Shown piece by piece: positions 22,927 through 34,095 of a stretch of DNA of 64,000 bases. Numbering within the stretch: the first letter of the stretch is position 1; the number at the start of each line of letters is the position of its first letter. Position numbers and translations under genes: made by a program. Below the pieces are notes generated by a model. The model saw only the letters and a list, made by a program, of their open reading frames with translations, was not told the origin of the DNA and did no database searches. The stretch comes from Macrotrachela quadricornifera (lineage: Eukaryota > Rotifera > Eurotatoria > Philodinida > Philodinidae), in the NCBI GenBank assembly GCA_022393335.1, contig JAJEKB010020966.1, forward strand, positions 62,001 to 126,000, read 5' to 3'.

Positions 22927-24373
22927 ATTTATAACAAGAGTATCAACTTGTTTTTATTGTTGCTGATAAAGTACAAATAAATAAATGTAAGGTTGATGAT
23001 TTTGAGTTACCATGTGCACGTCATGTTGCAATATCGAAATTACCTAAGTTAGTGCAAAAACTGTATGAGATAGGATCAATGTTTGACCGGCATTATGATA
23101 TTCCATCTCTAATCATTCAATTTTCTATAACCTGTGTAGCATAATGGTATTTGAATGGAACACATTACGCTGCAATTTAAAGGATATACTACTCTCAATT
23201 ATAACAATATATACACAAAAACCAATCTTTTAATAATGAAAACGTCACAAAACTATCTGTTTAAAAAATGTAAAATAAACTAATTTCTTATAATAAGATT
23301 ATAACGGATCATTCACTACAAACATGTAATTTTCTATATTTCATAAGAATATCAATTATTTATATAGTTCTATTGTTTTTCCAGGTAAAATTTATATTAA
23401 AAAAGTTGCAGATCTATGGTTATCCTGGTCTTTTTAAAATCCTTTGAATATATTTTTTTTATTTTGAATTAAAAGCGACTCCTTATCAACATAACATACG
23501 CTAACATCTAAATTATGTTTTTTTTATATATAAACATGTTTAACACAACCTACATGCTTTTTTTTATCCGAATTAATACAAGAATAATACATTTTTGTAA
23601 AATCGGATTGTTGTCGAGAATATGGAATTGATTTCTCGTTTTTCCATACATTTATAAATACATATTTTAAAAATGCCATCACATAAACGATAATTCTCAC
23701 CTTGAGTTTCTATTGTTAATCATAGTCGATACGTCACATCAGATGTTACAGGATCTGGTGAACTTTCTAACTTCTCATTAGTATTTAATATAAAATTCAA
23801 ATCATCGACGATTAGACGACTCAGTGAACGATGCATTACTAAACAATATTAAATTGTATAATGTTAATATTTGTGTGTGAAGCGTACTTAAATTAACACT
23901 TTCACGATCTTCATTCACTGTTATTAAGTTATAGGAGAGAATAATGTAATAATAAGTAATAACGTGATTATCACATCTAAAAATAAAAATAATTTGTATA
24001 CAAACGAAATAGACTTTTCTATATTCATCTTAAAAATAATTTTAATTGAATATTTTGCATAGGTTTTATAAAATTCACGTTTAATATGTAATTTTTTGAA
24101 TATGCGTTCAAAAAATTACATATTAAATGTGAACTTTAGAAACAAGTCATATAGTATGTAGTCATTCTCTAACGACAAAGTCGAGAAGTTTGGTAATCCT
24201 GTTCGCATATCATTTTTGAATTAGCTACATAAATTTTCTTATCCTCTATAGCTTTCTTGTCTACAAACTTAACCATAAGCACTTCCCCCTTTTCTCATGA
24301 GAACGTCGTCTTCTCTCATGTGAAGAGAAAGAAAATGATAATAATAATGATGATTTAAAAAAAACCGAAAAAA
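22927..24373. other. Gene-free region containing a 27-bp hairpin
   Basis: No supported gene. A hairpin with near-perfect arms lies at 24074-24100 and 24107-24133 around a 6-nt loop. Confidence 0.5.
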
Positions 24374-24674
24374 ATGATTGATGATCAAGTACAAATTCGA
24401 AATGAAATAGTTGAAGAATTTCGTAAAAATAATCTAGAGATTCCTTTTCATATAATTGGTAAGGATTTATTTGATGATTGTATCAATCATAAGTTTTTCT
24501 TGTTTTTGTCTTATAGATATTATTGATCGATTAGGAACTAATAAAACAAATCGAAATGATGCAGAGCATCGAAAAGAACTATATACACGTTTATCTGAAT
24601 ACCTCGATCGTCGTCAAGTTCGAAATCCTGGTCAAACGTATATATTTGCTGATCTTATGCATCAATTAATCTGA
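24374..24674 (+). CDS. Small 80-aa protein, possibly truncated by an adjacent transposon
   Basis: ATG at 24374; exon 1 is 24374-24458 and exon 2 is 24517-24674, joined in phase 1 through a 58-nt intron with good GT-AG sites. The 80-aa product is charged and helical (RNEIVEEFRKNNLEIPFHIIDIIDRLG.., HRKELYTRLSEYLDRRQVRNPGQTYIFADLMHQL). The spliced composition is protein-like, yet I recognise no family. Its stop codon lies within a few bases of where piggyBac-like homology begins on the opposite strand, so the original C-terminus may have been cut off. Confidence 0.5.
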
Positions 24675-26321
24675 TGTCGATTTCCCAACAGCATTCGAGT
24701 ATATCAAACCGTCAAATGTTTCAAAAATGACAAATTGAACGATGTATCCGAAGAGAATAAATACTATGTTCAATGGAGAGACTTTTGCAAGAAAATATAC
24801 TGAATGCGATTTGATATTATACTTCCTGATTATATATCTTCTCGTTTTTATCACTGTTTCATTTTTGCAAAAAGAATAGGAATAATTGATTTTCATTATG
24901 GATAACAATACCTTATTAAAATAAAAAGAATTTTTTCACCTCTATTTTTTTTAATAGTTCCTATAATTTTTGTTTGATGTTCAAGCAGTCATTGTGCCAA
25001 GCGACAACTTTCAAACCAATTATCAGCATACAAGCAATACTGTTTTTTTCAAAAGATGACCAGCTAAATGAATAACTATTTTTTCAGAAACTCAAAGTGA
25101 TTGAATATTGGAAAAAATTGTTTGCTCATGAATTCGCTTCTTGATTTAAAACACATTGTGAGGATTATAAAAAATTAAAAATAATTTTATCTTGTCCAAT
25201 GTATACTTCAAAATTTATGAGATATTCATTTGATGAATCACATAAAGCAAAGGTCTTTATCCCGAATCGAGCTTTTTTTTGAGGATTGGATTGCTTGAAA
25301 ATCTATAAAGTTATATTATAACTTTTAATCAGTTTGAAAAAATCAACACACTAATCTTCATTTATAGAGTAATAATGTTTCCTCAGCAGCTATATTGCTT
25401 GATGAAATATATTTCGACTGACATATTTGTTTCACTCGATCGAGAAATGCACGAATTGGTTGCAATCGATCATCAGCAACTATAATCTCACAATCAGCAA
25501 ATCGAACAAAGCTGATGGAAAGCAAGAATGAATGAAATAGTGATGTTATAAGATAAGAATCAGTCGACCAATATTCATTGATTGTTCTTTCACGTATAAT
25601 TTTTCATTTCATCGCGAGAAATCTCAAAACATAGGATTTGAATATTTTCAGAATATTAGAAATAATCTCACAAGCTTCCATGTTTCTTGACTTTGTGATG
25701 ATGATAAAACATTGTTATAATAAACACGAGCACGAGTATTAGTACACGTAACAATATGATCAAACAATGAATTAGGTAACATCTCATTGTAAAAACAAGT
25801 CAGTGAAAAACAAGAATCAACAGGAAAAAGTAGGTCCAACCTTTTCTTTGAAATCTGGTAAGACTTTCGATCTTTCGTCATGACCAGATTCGGCCGGTAT
25901 CCGGTGATCATTGCCACTCTGCATGGTAATTGATGGTATAGTAATCGAATGATTTGGATAAAAAAAAAGATCATCATCACTACAGAATTATAAATTTCAT
26001 CGCACTTCAATCGAAAAGAATATATCGTTACTTGTATTCTTCACTTTCATAACCTTTTTTTTTGTTATTTATCAATTTATCCGTCTTATCAGTAGCAAGA
26101 GGAGCGTACATCGTATCATCGTCACTATAGAATAGCTTTACCTTAGTATTTTCATATATATCAAATTCTATTTATCACCTATATTCATCACTCATATTAC
26201 TTGAATTCACATCTATCAATTGATTGTGCATTTCATCGATATCTGAATCAGGAAGAGCTAACATAACTACATCCTCAATTTCACTGTTGTTTTCCTCGTC
26301 AAAAAAGCTCTCCTTCTCCAT
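24675..26321 (-). pseudogene. Decayed piggyBac-type transposase
   Basis: Reading the minus strand, fragments of a piggyBac transposase appear in the correct order but in different frames. The N-terminus begins with an ATG at 26321 and an acidic tail (EENNSEIEDVV.., LPDSDIDEM). Next come DHIVTCTNTRARVYYNN (about 25730), the EYW..SYL block with SISFVRFADCEIIVADDRLQPIRAFLDRV (about 25580-25420), AAEE (about 25385), ARFGIKTFALCDSS..VYIGQ (about 25270-25200), CLYADNWFESCRLAQ (about 25030-24985, then a stop) and GTIKKNRG (about 24955). Several stops and frameshifts show it is dead. The family's DDD residues cannot all be verified in this state. No CRD zinc finger was found at its 3' end. Confidence 0.75.
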
Positions 26322-27871
26322 CCTAGATCGTAGACATTCTGAACATATGCAACTGTTCTTTCTCTGTCATGAGAACCGCTATCATGCCAGACACTTTGTT
26401 TCTTCTTTGTTATACAACGCCGTAAAAGAATATCAATATCACTGTATGAATCCATACGCGACAGTGATAAAGTATGGCACATGTATATAGCTAATTGATA
26501 GCGATAGAACGCAAGAATTGCCAGTGTCCAGAAGGTTAAATACTTTGCATGAAAAGAAAATCTTTTGTTGAATTTTAGGTGGAAGAAGCATTTATTATCT
26601 TTAACTGATATCAAGGTCAATTGGAATTGTTTACTGCTTCGGAAAAATAACAACTACTATGTGATTTAGTTTTTGGCTTTGTTACATATACGGACATGAA
26701 CACAATCAAATGCTTTCATCTCAATTGAATGTAAAAGAGCAGTGAGATATGAAGATATAACTTAATTATTAACCAAACAAATTGTATCTTATTTATCAAA
26801 AAATTCTAAATAGAAGCTTTATTTACAAGAAATCAGGTGTAGAAAAAAATAGGTTTCAGAATTTTTTTCTTTTAAAAGCGTCAGTAAATAATTGTAGTTA
26901 TGCTAAAATCAAATGATTTTCATAAGGTTTTATACCATATTAAATCAATATTGAATCAATTTTATATAAATAATTTATCTTGTAAAGAAACAGAAAACGT
27001 TAACAATGAGTTTTTTTTAACACAATATGTTAAAAAAGTCTATCCGATCTTGAAAAATAAACTCACTCTCAAGCAATCAATATGGTATGATTCTGATAAA
27101 CCATTCTATAAATCTATTTCACCTGAACCACTAAATATTCATGTATCATTAATCAATGAACATTTCTTCTGATAGATTTACTAAGAAATTTTCCAGTTTA
27201 GATATAAAAAATGTTCATTCACTACAAATATTTTATGTTCTATGTATTTTACATAGAGTTGTCTTATTAAAAACAATTTCTCGCTAACTGTTCGTATTAG
27301 GGACTGTGTTCTTAATAAGAACAAATTCAATTACTTAAAAACTACCGATAATTACTTGATTTATATTCGAGATAGTTAGTTCATTTTTGATGATAAATGT
27401 TCTAATAAAAAAATAAATATGAACAGTTAATGAAAATCTGTTCTTATTAGAAACATCGCTAGTACTTGAAGAAGAATAATTTACCTTTGAATAGTAAATG
27501 CATGAGAAGTTCTGATGAATTTTGACGAATACAGTGGTAATTAGAATCTGTAATCATTCAACAGTATTCAGTAAAATTCGGACGACTTTCCTTATCTTTA
27601 AATAATAATGTTAAAATTCTAGTGGTGTTTGATAGAGAACAATGCATTCGAATAGTTTTTAGTGAATTTCATCAAACTTTGGTGAGTCTTTTTGACTTTC
27701 AAAAGCCTTCAAAACATTCTGATGCACTTGGATGAATACCATGATAATCTACCCTTAAACATAGAATAATAAACCTTCTTGATAATAAGATCGGAGTGCC
27801 CAACTTGAAGGATACCCCAAGATACAGAATTAGAAATGATACTATTTCAAGGAGTAGTATATAATCAATCT
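26322..27871. other. Mostly non-coding; one doubtful 90-aa frame
   Basis: A single ATG frame at 26900-27172 (+) encodes 90 aa rich in Asn, Lys, Ile and Leu (ending EPLNIHVSLINEHFF). It has no recognised domain and no clear splice partners, so it is only a candidate small gene or an exon relic. The rest shows nothing supported. Confidence 0.35.
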
Positions 27872-28324
27872 TATACCGAATGAAATCTGGTCAAAAATGG
27901 AATATATTAGTACTAAATAGTAAGGATTTTGTAAACTTCGTAATGTCGAATTTAAGAGGTTTTATACATTAAAAAATGTTAAAAAACTCACATTTCTATA
28001 TGAAAGAAAAACATAAGATTTTCCCATAAAATTAGCTTTTGTTCATTATTTGTACTATCTTACATGTTTCGAAATACACTTATTCGGTTAGTTTTTCCAC
28101 GCTGCATCTGTTGAATACATTTCAAAACATGTAAGATAGTAGAAATAATGAACAAAAGCTAATTTTATGGGAAAATCTTATGTTTTTCTTTCATATAGAA
28201 AATGTGAGTTTTTTAAAATTTTTTAATGTATAAAATTTCTTAAATTCGACATTACGAAGTTTACAAAACCCTTATTATTTAGTACTAATAAATCCCATTT
28301 TTGACCAACTTTCATTCGGTATAA
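27872..28324. mobile_element. Foldback/MITE element with ~205-bp arms
   Basis: Left arm 27872-28076 and right arm 28117-28324 are near-identical inverted copies around a ~40-nt loop, with the shared landmarks tataccgaatgaaa, tagtactaa, cgtaatgtcgaattt, acataagattttcccat and ctatcttacatgttt. Arm differences are scattered single bases and small indels. No coding capacity. Confidence 0.85.
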
Positions 28325-29719
28325 AATTTATTATCAAATTTTTCAAGTGGAGCCCACCGGTTGGTCCCATTGTGGCGAATGGGTTAACGTGTTTTTTTTT
28401 ACAATGAAATGATGTGGATTTTCCAATTATTTCGAAAGTAACTACATAGATCGTTGAGTTTATAATAATCGTCGTCATCTTTCTCGTTTTAAAACAGCTT
28501 TCTGGAATTGTCTTTTGTGATTAGATCAATACTATACGTTAAAGGCAGCATAAAATTTTGCTAAGTATTTTTCTATTCTTTATCGATTTCTATTTAGAAC
28601 TCGGCTGTTGTAAATCCATCGATTTATCAGTCCATTAAAGTTCTCCAAACGGAACAATATACTAATTTAATTACGACTGAACGGTTGGAAGCAGGACTTG
28701 TGAAATTGACAAAACGTGATAAATATGAATAAATGGACGAGCAATTGCAACAGTTAATCACCACTTTTTATACAAAACCATGAAATGAATACTTTAAAAG
28801 AGGCAGAGTTTTGGTTAATTTTTGAAATTATTGATTTCTGTATTGTAATAAAGTCATTAGTTGATTAATTAATTCATTAAGCTCATATGACTAGAGACTC
28901 ATTTGTGAAGGCTCAACTAACATGTTATTATAGTTCCTTCGAACGAACCTCATATGGATACTCGTACTTTGGTTAATCATTTTTATTATACGAATTGCTT
29001 TTCCTATGATCATTTCATGCAGTAATTGGAATCTGTATGAATTTTATATTATTCTAACGTACTAATTTGTGCTGCATCCTTATCGTATGTATTTCTATTT
29101 TCTTTTAATAAATAATAAATATCATATTGGAAAATAGCTCTCGGCCACACAGAGTCTTATTTATTCATATACACATAAGATATAATACGACATTTTGCTT
29201 TTTCTCTTTATCATATGTAACTTGAGCTCTTTTCCTATTAATTTACTGCTTTAGCATTAATGAATTTTTTCCGAGCTCGTTTTGCTGTATTTTCTTATTA
29301 ATTAAGTACTCCCAGCTTAAATTTCTGTTTTTCTTCGAGCTCAATTCTGGCTCGTCGAAGTCAAAGGAACAATTATTATAGCACAAATTTTATGCCGATC
29401 TTCGCTTGATTGATGTATCGTTATCATATTGTCTAAATTAATATTTTAATAACACAATCAATTTTGATGAATTTTTTACAAATCATCGTATAAGACATCT
29501 CTTTTATATAAACAATACTATAGGGCATTCTTCTTTCTTTTTTTCTTGTTTTTTCAATTCTCTCATCCAAACTTATTGCATTTTTTTAAAAATATCCTCA
29601 TATATCTTTGTATTATTGTTTGACTATTTATGAATATTACATTTATGAGTGTAACGAAAAAATCACTGCATATTCAATTTCAATTTGTTTCAGTTTAAGG
29701 ATATTTTCTCACTAATTAA
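28325..29719. other. Gene-free region
   Basis: AT-rich with recurrent gagctc words at 29220-29345. A short frame around 28600-28730 (SAVVNPSIYQSIKVLQTEQY.. then an in-frame stop) is protein-like, but too short to support. Confidence 0.3.
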
Positions 29720-30328
29720 CCCTAGTCCTCCCGTGCTCTTTTACGCACTAAAATAGCAATTTACGCTTCTGTAAAATGATTTTCTCGATTTTAAGGTTAC
29801 TATCTTGACAAAAGGATGCTACTCTTATATCGAACTTGATAAAAAAATATTGACAGTATGTTAGTTCTTTATTTAGAACAATTAATACAAAAAATTTGCT
29901 TTACACAATGTTCACTACAAACAAATGCAGAGCAATTATAATATTTATTTGAAGTTTTTCTGTCTTTAGATGTTTCACATATTGAACATCGTTTTCGTTT
30001 GTTTTGTGCAGAATCTTCATCAGACTCTAAGTAGATTGGGGATAAATGTACAGTAGAAATGGTGTATGAGTCTTAGATTTTATTCAAAAATTTAATTTGC
30101 TCTTGTACCTAGTATTATGTTCAATACTGATGAAATTGTACTATATTGTATTGAAGACTTGAAATGAGATGAAATAGAGGAAATGAGTTTCATTTCAGAC
30201 TATACAACAGATCTACGTTCATAATAGATGATAGATGTTCCTTTAAACCCGAAACTATCAAAATATTACACTGCATTTCTAAATTTTTATGTCTGGGTCA
30301 AAAATGACCCATATTGGCAGGACTAGAG
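29720..30328 (-). mobile_element. TTAA-flanked piggyBac derivative retaining a CRD zinc-finger tail
   Basis: TTAA at 29716-29719 and 30329-30332 flank a 609-bp unit. Its ends are imperfect inverted repeats, ccctagtcct.cc at the left against ctctagtcctgcc read from the right. TTAA is the piggyBac target site. On the minus strand a frame ending with a stop at 29871-29869 encodes RKRCSICETSKDRKTS followed by YYNCSAFVCSEHCVKQIFCINC, the Cys/His-rich C-terminal domain typical of piggyBac transposases. The rest of the transposase is missing, so this is an internally deleted, non-autonomous copy. Confidence 0.8.
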
Positions 30329-30332
30329 TTAA

Positions 30333-31237
30333 ATGTATCAAGAACCATACGCATTAGGTTATAACGATGATGATTCTTAGATTCTAATTTTAGCTGATCT
30401 AACCAATAAGTTAACATGATATCATCAATTTAATCATGATGAAGAGAGAAAATCAATTTTTGAGCAATCGGAATTAGTACCATGCAGTCGATCGATACGA
30501 AGAACTGAATGTCTTATTATTGAGACTTATGTTACACTCTAAATGATATTTTCGGTTGACATTTAAACAAATTATGTCTTTTATCTAATAGATCTCAACC
30601 AACTGTAAAACTCATATATATATTGTTATCACCGATCTGTAATAAAAGTTCGTCATTTCCTCTTTTCTCTGTGCAGAATAAAGATAATTATTATTATCTT
30701 ATTTGAATTTATTCAAAAATTTTCTTTTCTCAAGTCATTTGTGAGCATCATAATCGGTTCTATTACTCTCTGGATCAAAAATGTTACTATTCAATTCGAA
30801 ACTAAAGTAAATCAAAAATAATTATATTTGATTAATTATCTAAATACAATCAGTGTTTTACTTCTCTCTCGATTATGTAGAACTATCAATTATAAATAAT
30901 TATTTATCTATATGACACTTGAATTCATCGATGTCAAATAGTTTTACTTCTTTCTTGACAATTTGTCATTATGTCATTGCTAAAAATGAATTTAAAGCAT
31001 CGAAATATTCTTATTATGATAATCTCTTATTTTGTTATATTAAAAAGACTGAGCCCCTAAAGCCACAGGATAATTCGAGTAGAATCAAGTAATAATGTAT
31101 AATATTAAAAGTTGTTTTTATCTTACAGGATTAATATTCATAATTAACAGAGAAGATGAATATAAATGACGCACATTTAAAGGTAATGAAAGAATACATA
31201 GGTATTAAATATTCCTAGAAATCTTTAAAGAGAGATA
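30333..31237. other. Intergenic; upstream of receptor gene
   Basis: No supported gene. Position suggests it contains the receptor promoter and 5' UTR. Confidence 0.35.
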
Positions 31238-32233
31238 ATGGCTGACTCACTAACACAACTTGCTATTCAAATGACACGAACCATTGTACCTATAATAATA
31301 GTTGTTGGTATTATAGGAAATTCACTAAACATTGCTGTACTTACTAGACCTGCGTTGTATAATCATGCTTGTTCTCGTTATTTTCTGGCACTTGCTTGTA
31401 ACAATCTTTTTTACACAAGTACAATAACTGTTTATCGTCTTTTGGCTGATGGATATCAACTTGATATAACAAAAATTTCTCCTATATTATGTAAACTAGT
31501 TACATATATATTGCAAACATGTGGAATATTGTCACTATATTTTATTATTCTTGCTTCAATTGATCGATATTGTGCCAGTTCATCAAATGTTCATCTACGT
31601 AAATTTAGCCATGTTAAAGTAACCGGATGGACAATTTTATTCATTATGATAATTATCATGCTTTTCTACATAAATACAGCAATTCTTATCGATTTACGAA
31701 CAACAGATACATTTGGATGTCGTGTTCGAGGTGATACTGTTTATAAACAGGTGTATTCAATCATACAAGTTATTTTATATGCTATTGTAGCACCTTTCCT
31801 TATGGCGATATTCGGTATAATGACCATTTACAATATAAAGCAAGTACGTGTTACTCCTACAACAATTTCGCGTCATCGTCGTACTGAAACTCAACTAGCC
31901 TGCATGCTTATTGTACAAGTGACCACTAATATAATATTGACCATGCCAACATGTGTAACCTATATAATGTTGATGATGCCACTATCAATTCATACAACAT
32001 CTGCATTTTATTTTGCTCGTATGATGACTCAACTTCTCTTATATTCTTCCTTTGCTACACCCTTTATTTTGTATGTTGCTTCTGGTCGTGCATATAGAAA
32101 AGAACTTATTCAATTGATATCTCGAATATTACGATTACGTAATAATAATCAAGTTTATCCATTGATAAATAAAGTGACAAACAATGCTGTGCTACCCAAT
32201 ACAAGAAGTCGTAGAAAAACAACACCAATTTAA
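31238..32233 (+). CDS. Rhodopsin-like (class A) seven-transmembrane receptor, 331 aa, intronless
   Basis: A single ATG-to-stop frame encodes seven hydrophobic segments. Class A marks are: GNSLN in TM1, Cys before TM3 (ILCKL), DRY at the end of TM3 (ASIDRYCAS) and an ECL2 Cys (FGCRV) able to pair with it. TM5 (IIQVILYAIVAPFLMAIFGIM) and a basic loop 3 (SRHRRTETQ) follow, then TM6 and TM7. Deviations are notable: the TM2 sodium-site Asp is Asn (LACNNLF), TM6 lacks CWxP, and TM7 has TPFILY in place of NPxxY. A basic C-tail ends the protein. The length is normal for a peptide-type receptor. Ligand unknown; similarity is generally to FMRFamide-like orphan receptors that are expanded in rotifers (inference). 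Confidence 0.9.
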   Translation: MADSLTQLAIQMTRTIVPIIIVVGIIGNSLNIAVLTRPALYNHACSRYFLALACNNLFYTSTITVYRLLADGYQLDITKISPILCKLVTYILQTCGILSLYFIILASIDRYCASSSNVHLRKFSHVKVTGWTILFIMIIIMLFYINTAILIDLRTTDTFGCRVRGDTVYKQVYSIIQVILYAIVAPFLMAIFGIMTIYNIKQVRVTPTTISRHRRTETQLACMLIVQVTTNIILTMPTCVTYIMLMMPLSIHTTSAFYFARMMTQLLLYSSFATPFILYVASGRAYRKELIQLISRILRLRNNNQVYPLINKVTNNAVLPNTRSRRKTTPI

Positions 32234-34095
32234 TGAATAGTTTATTTAACTTTATGACATTTATATTAATGTTATAAGAAATATATTTCTAAAATATGTT
32301 CAATCAGTTTATTTATAGTATAGAGTATTAATTTATTCGTTTTTATTTGACAAAATAAATATATTTCAAATATTAGATTTGTTATTCTTTATTTATATCC
32401 GATCTACCACTTTTTTTTTGTTTTCTTTTAAATTCTTTTCGTTTTTTCGTCATTTTGACAAATATCCATATGATTTGCATATGGGCACGATCAGCCATCG
32501 GTCTCTTTCGTTGGAGAAGGTTTAAAAATCAGTAAGATCCAGAAAAAGAGTTGGATACAGAGAATATGATCTTGAAATATTATTGGGTTTCTTCGGTATT
32601 CCGAGTTACTCAGCTGACATATAGAACCGATATCATTTGTCTTTCTTACGAGCTTAAAAATACGAACAATGACGAAATTTCACTGTTTTTTCATTTTTTA
32701 ACTTTTCATTTTTGTCAAAATAATGAATGAAATTTTCAATGAAATTTCGGAAAGAAGATGAAAATGGACCAATCGATTTATAGAAAATAATATTCTTAAT
32801 TGTTACAGAATAAAAAAAAGCTAGATTACACAGTTAAAATTATCATAAAAATGGCACTAAACTGTCCTCCGTAGAAAAAGAGAAAATTGGTGAAATTCCG
32901 TAACAGTCAGCCTTTTAAGTTGCCTTATTCGAAGGGATTATCTTATAGCAAAAATGACATGATATTCTAAGAGTTTTTGAAAAACTGAACAATTTTTGTA
33001 TAAAACGTTCATTTATGAGCAGTTTAGTTTCGTAGAAAAATGCTAAAATCTGAGTCATCCCTAAAAATTTTCTCCATTTTTTGAAATTCCGTAACGCTTG
33101 GCCGTGCCGATATCGTAAAATTTGAACGAAATGGAATTATATTGAATTTTGTCTGTCGACGATTAAATGATAAATTAAGTAAACGGAAGAGTAATTTATA
33201 AATTTTCATAAGAACTAGTAATTTGATGACTCGAATTAAAAATAGAATAAAAGAGACTCTGAGGATGATCTCAATAAAGTACAAACCATATTTCTAGTAT
33301 GATACATCATACAACTATTACACCTGAAATTAAATCAAATTGATTTTTTAAGCAATTGTCACCGTTCTCTAAACTGCAGTATATGGCTATAACGTTTAAA
33401 AGAAACATTCGTCAAACTAAAATCCATTTAATCGAGTATCATCACTATACCATGAGCATGTGATAAAGTATTATCTATTTAAATTTAACGATAGACTGAT
33501 AAGAATGTTATGTAGTCAATATTTAAATACACTCTGTTTGTTTCAGAAGGGATAATAGGATGGATGATATATTATCTTCTTTAATGTATCAAAGATTTTT
33601 TATTCTTTAAATTTAACCATACTCTTAATGCAAAATAACTTGGACGAGCAGTGTATGGTATTAAAACACCTTTCATGTAAGTATACACTACTGTTCTTCA
33701 TAAAACAATCATTTATCATTTCAATTTCTCTTGTCTTATATATCTTCAAATTTTTATAATTCATCGAGATCTGATTAACACAAAACGAAAAAGTTTCAAC
33801 GGTTTAATTACCTAAGTATGACATAGTTTTTCGATTTCTAGTTTTAGAAACCAATTGAAAAACATTAATAATCTCTTCTTAATTCTCTTATCACTGAGTT
33901 TTATTCATCAAAACAAAGTTTCATCATTCTCTTTCCTATCTATTATTTAACTATGACATTAAGAAAAAATAAGCAAATTTTTATCAGTTTGTATTGCACA
34001 ACAAACTGCTTTTATTGTGTATATCAAGTAATGTAACATGTGACTCTGTAAAATATTATAAAATTTAACCCTGGTAAAATTTCTTTCTTTATAAT
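32234..34095. other. Gene-free region
   Basis: No supported gene on either strand. It separates two plus-strand intronless genes. Confidence 0.4.

Noticed and set aside
26267..26653. 128-aa minus-strand frame
   Set aside because: It overlaps, in a different frame, the N-terminal part of the piggyBac relic, which has a better match to the family's acidic start.
33024..33284. 86-aa minus-strand frame
   Set aside because: Hydrophobic, AT-driven composition and no supporting context.
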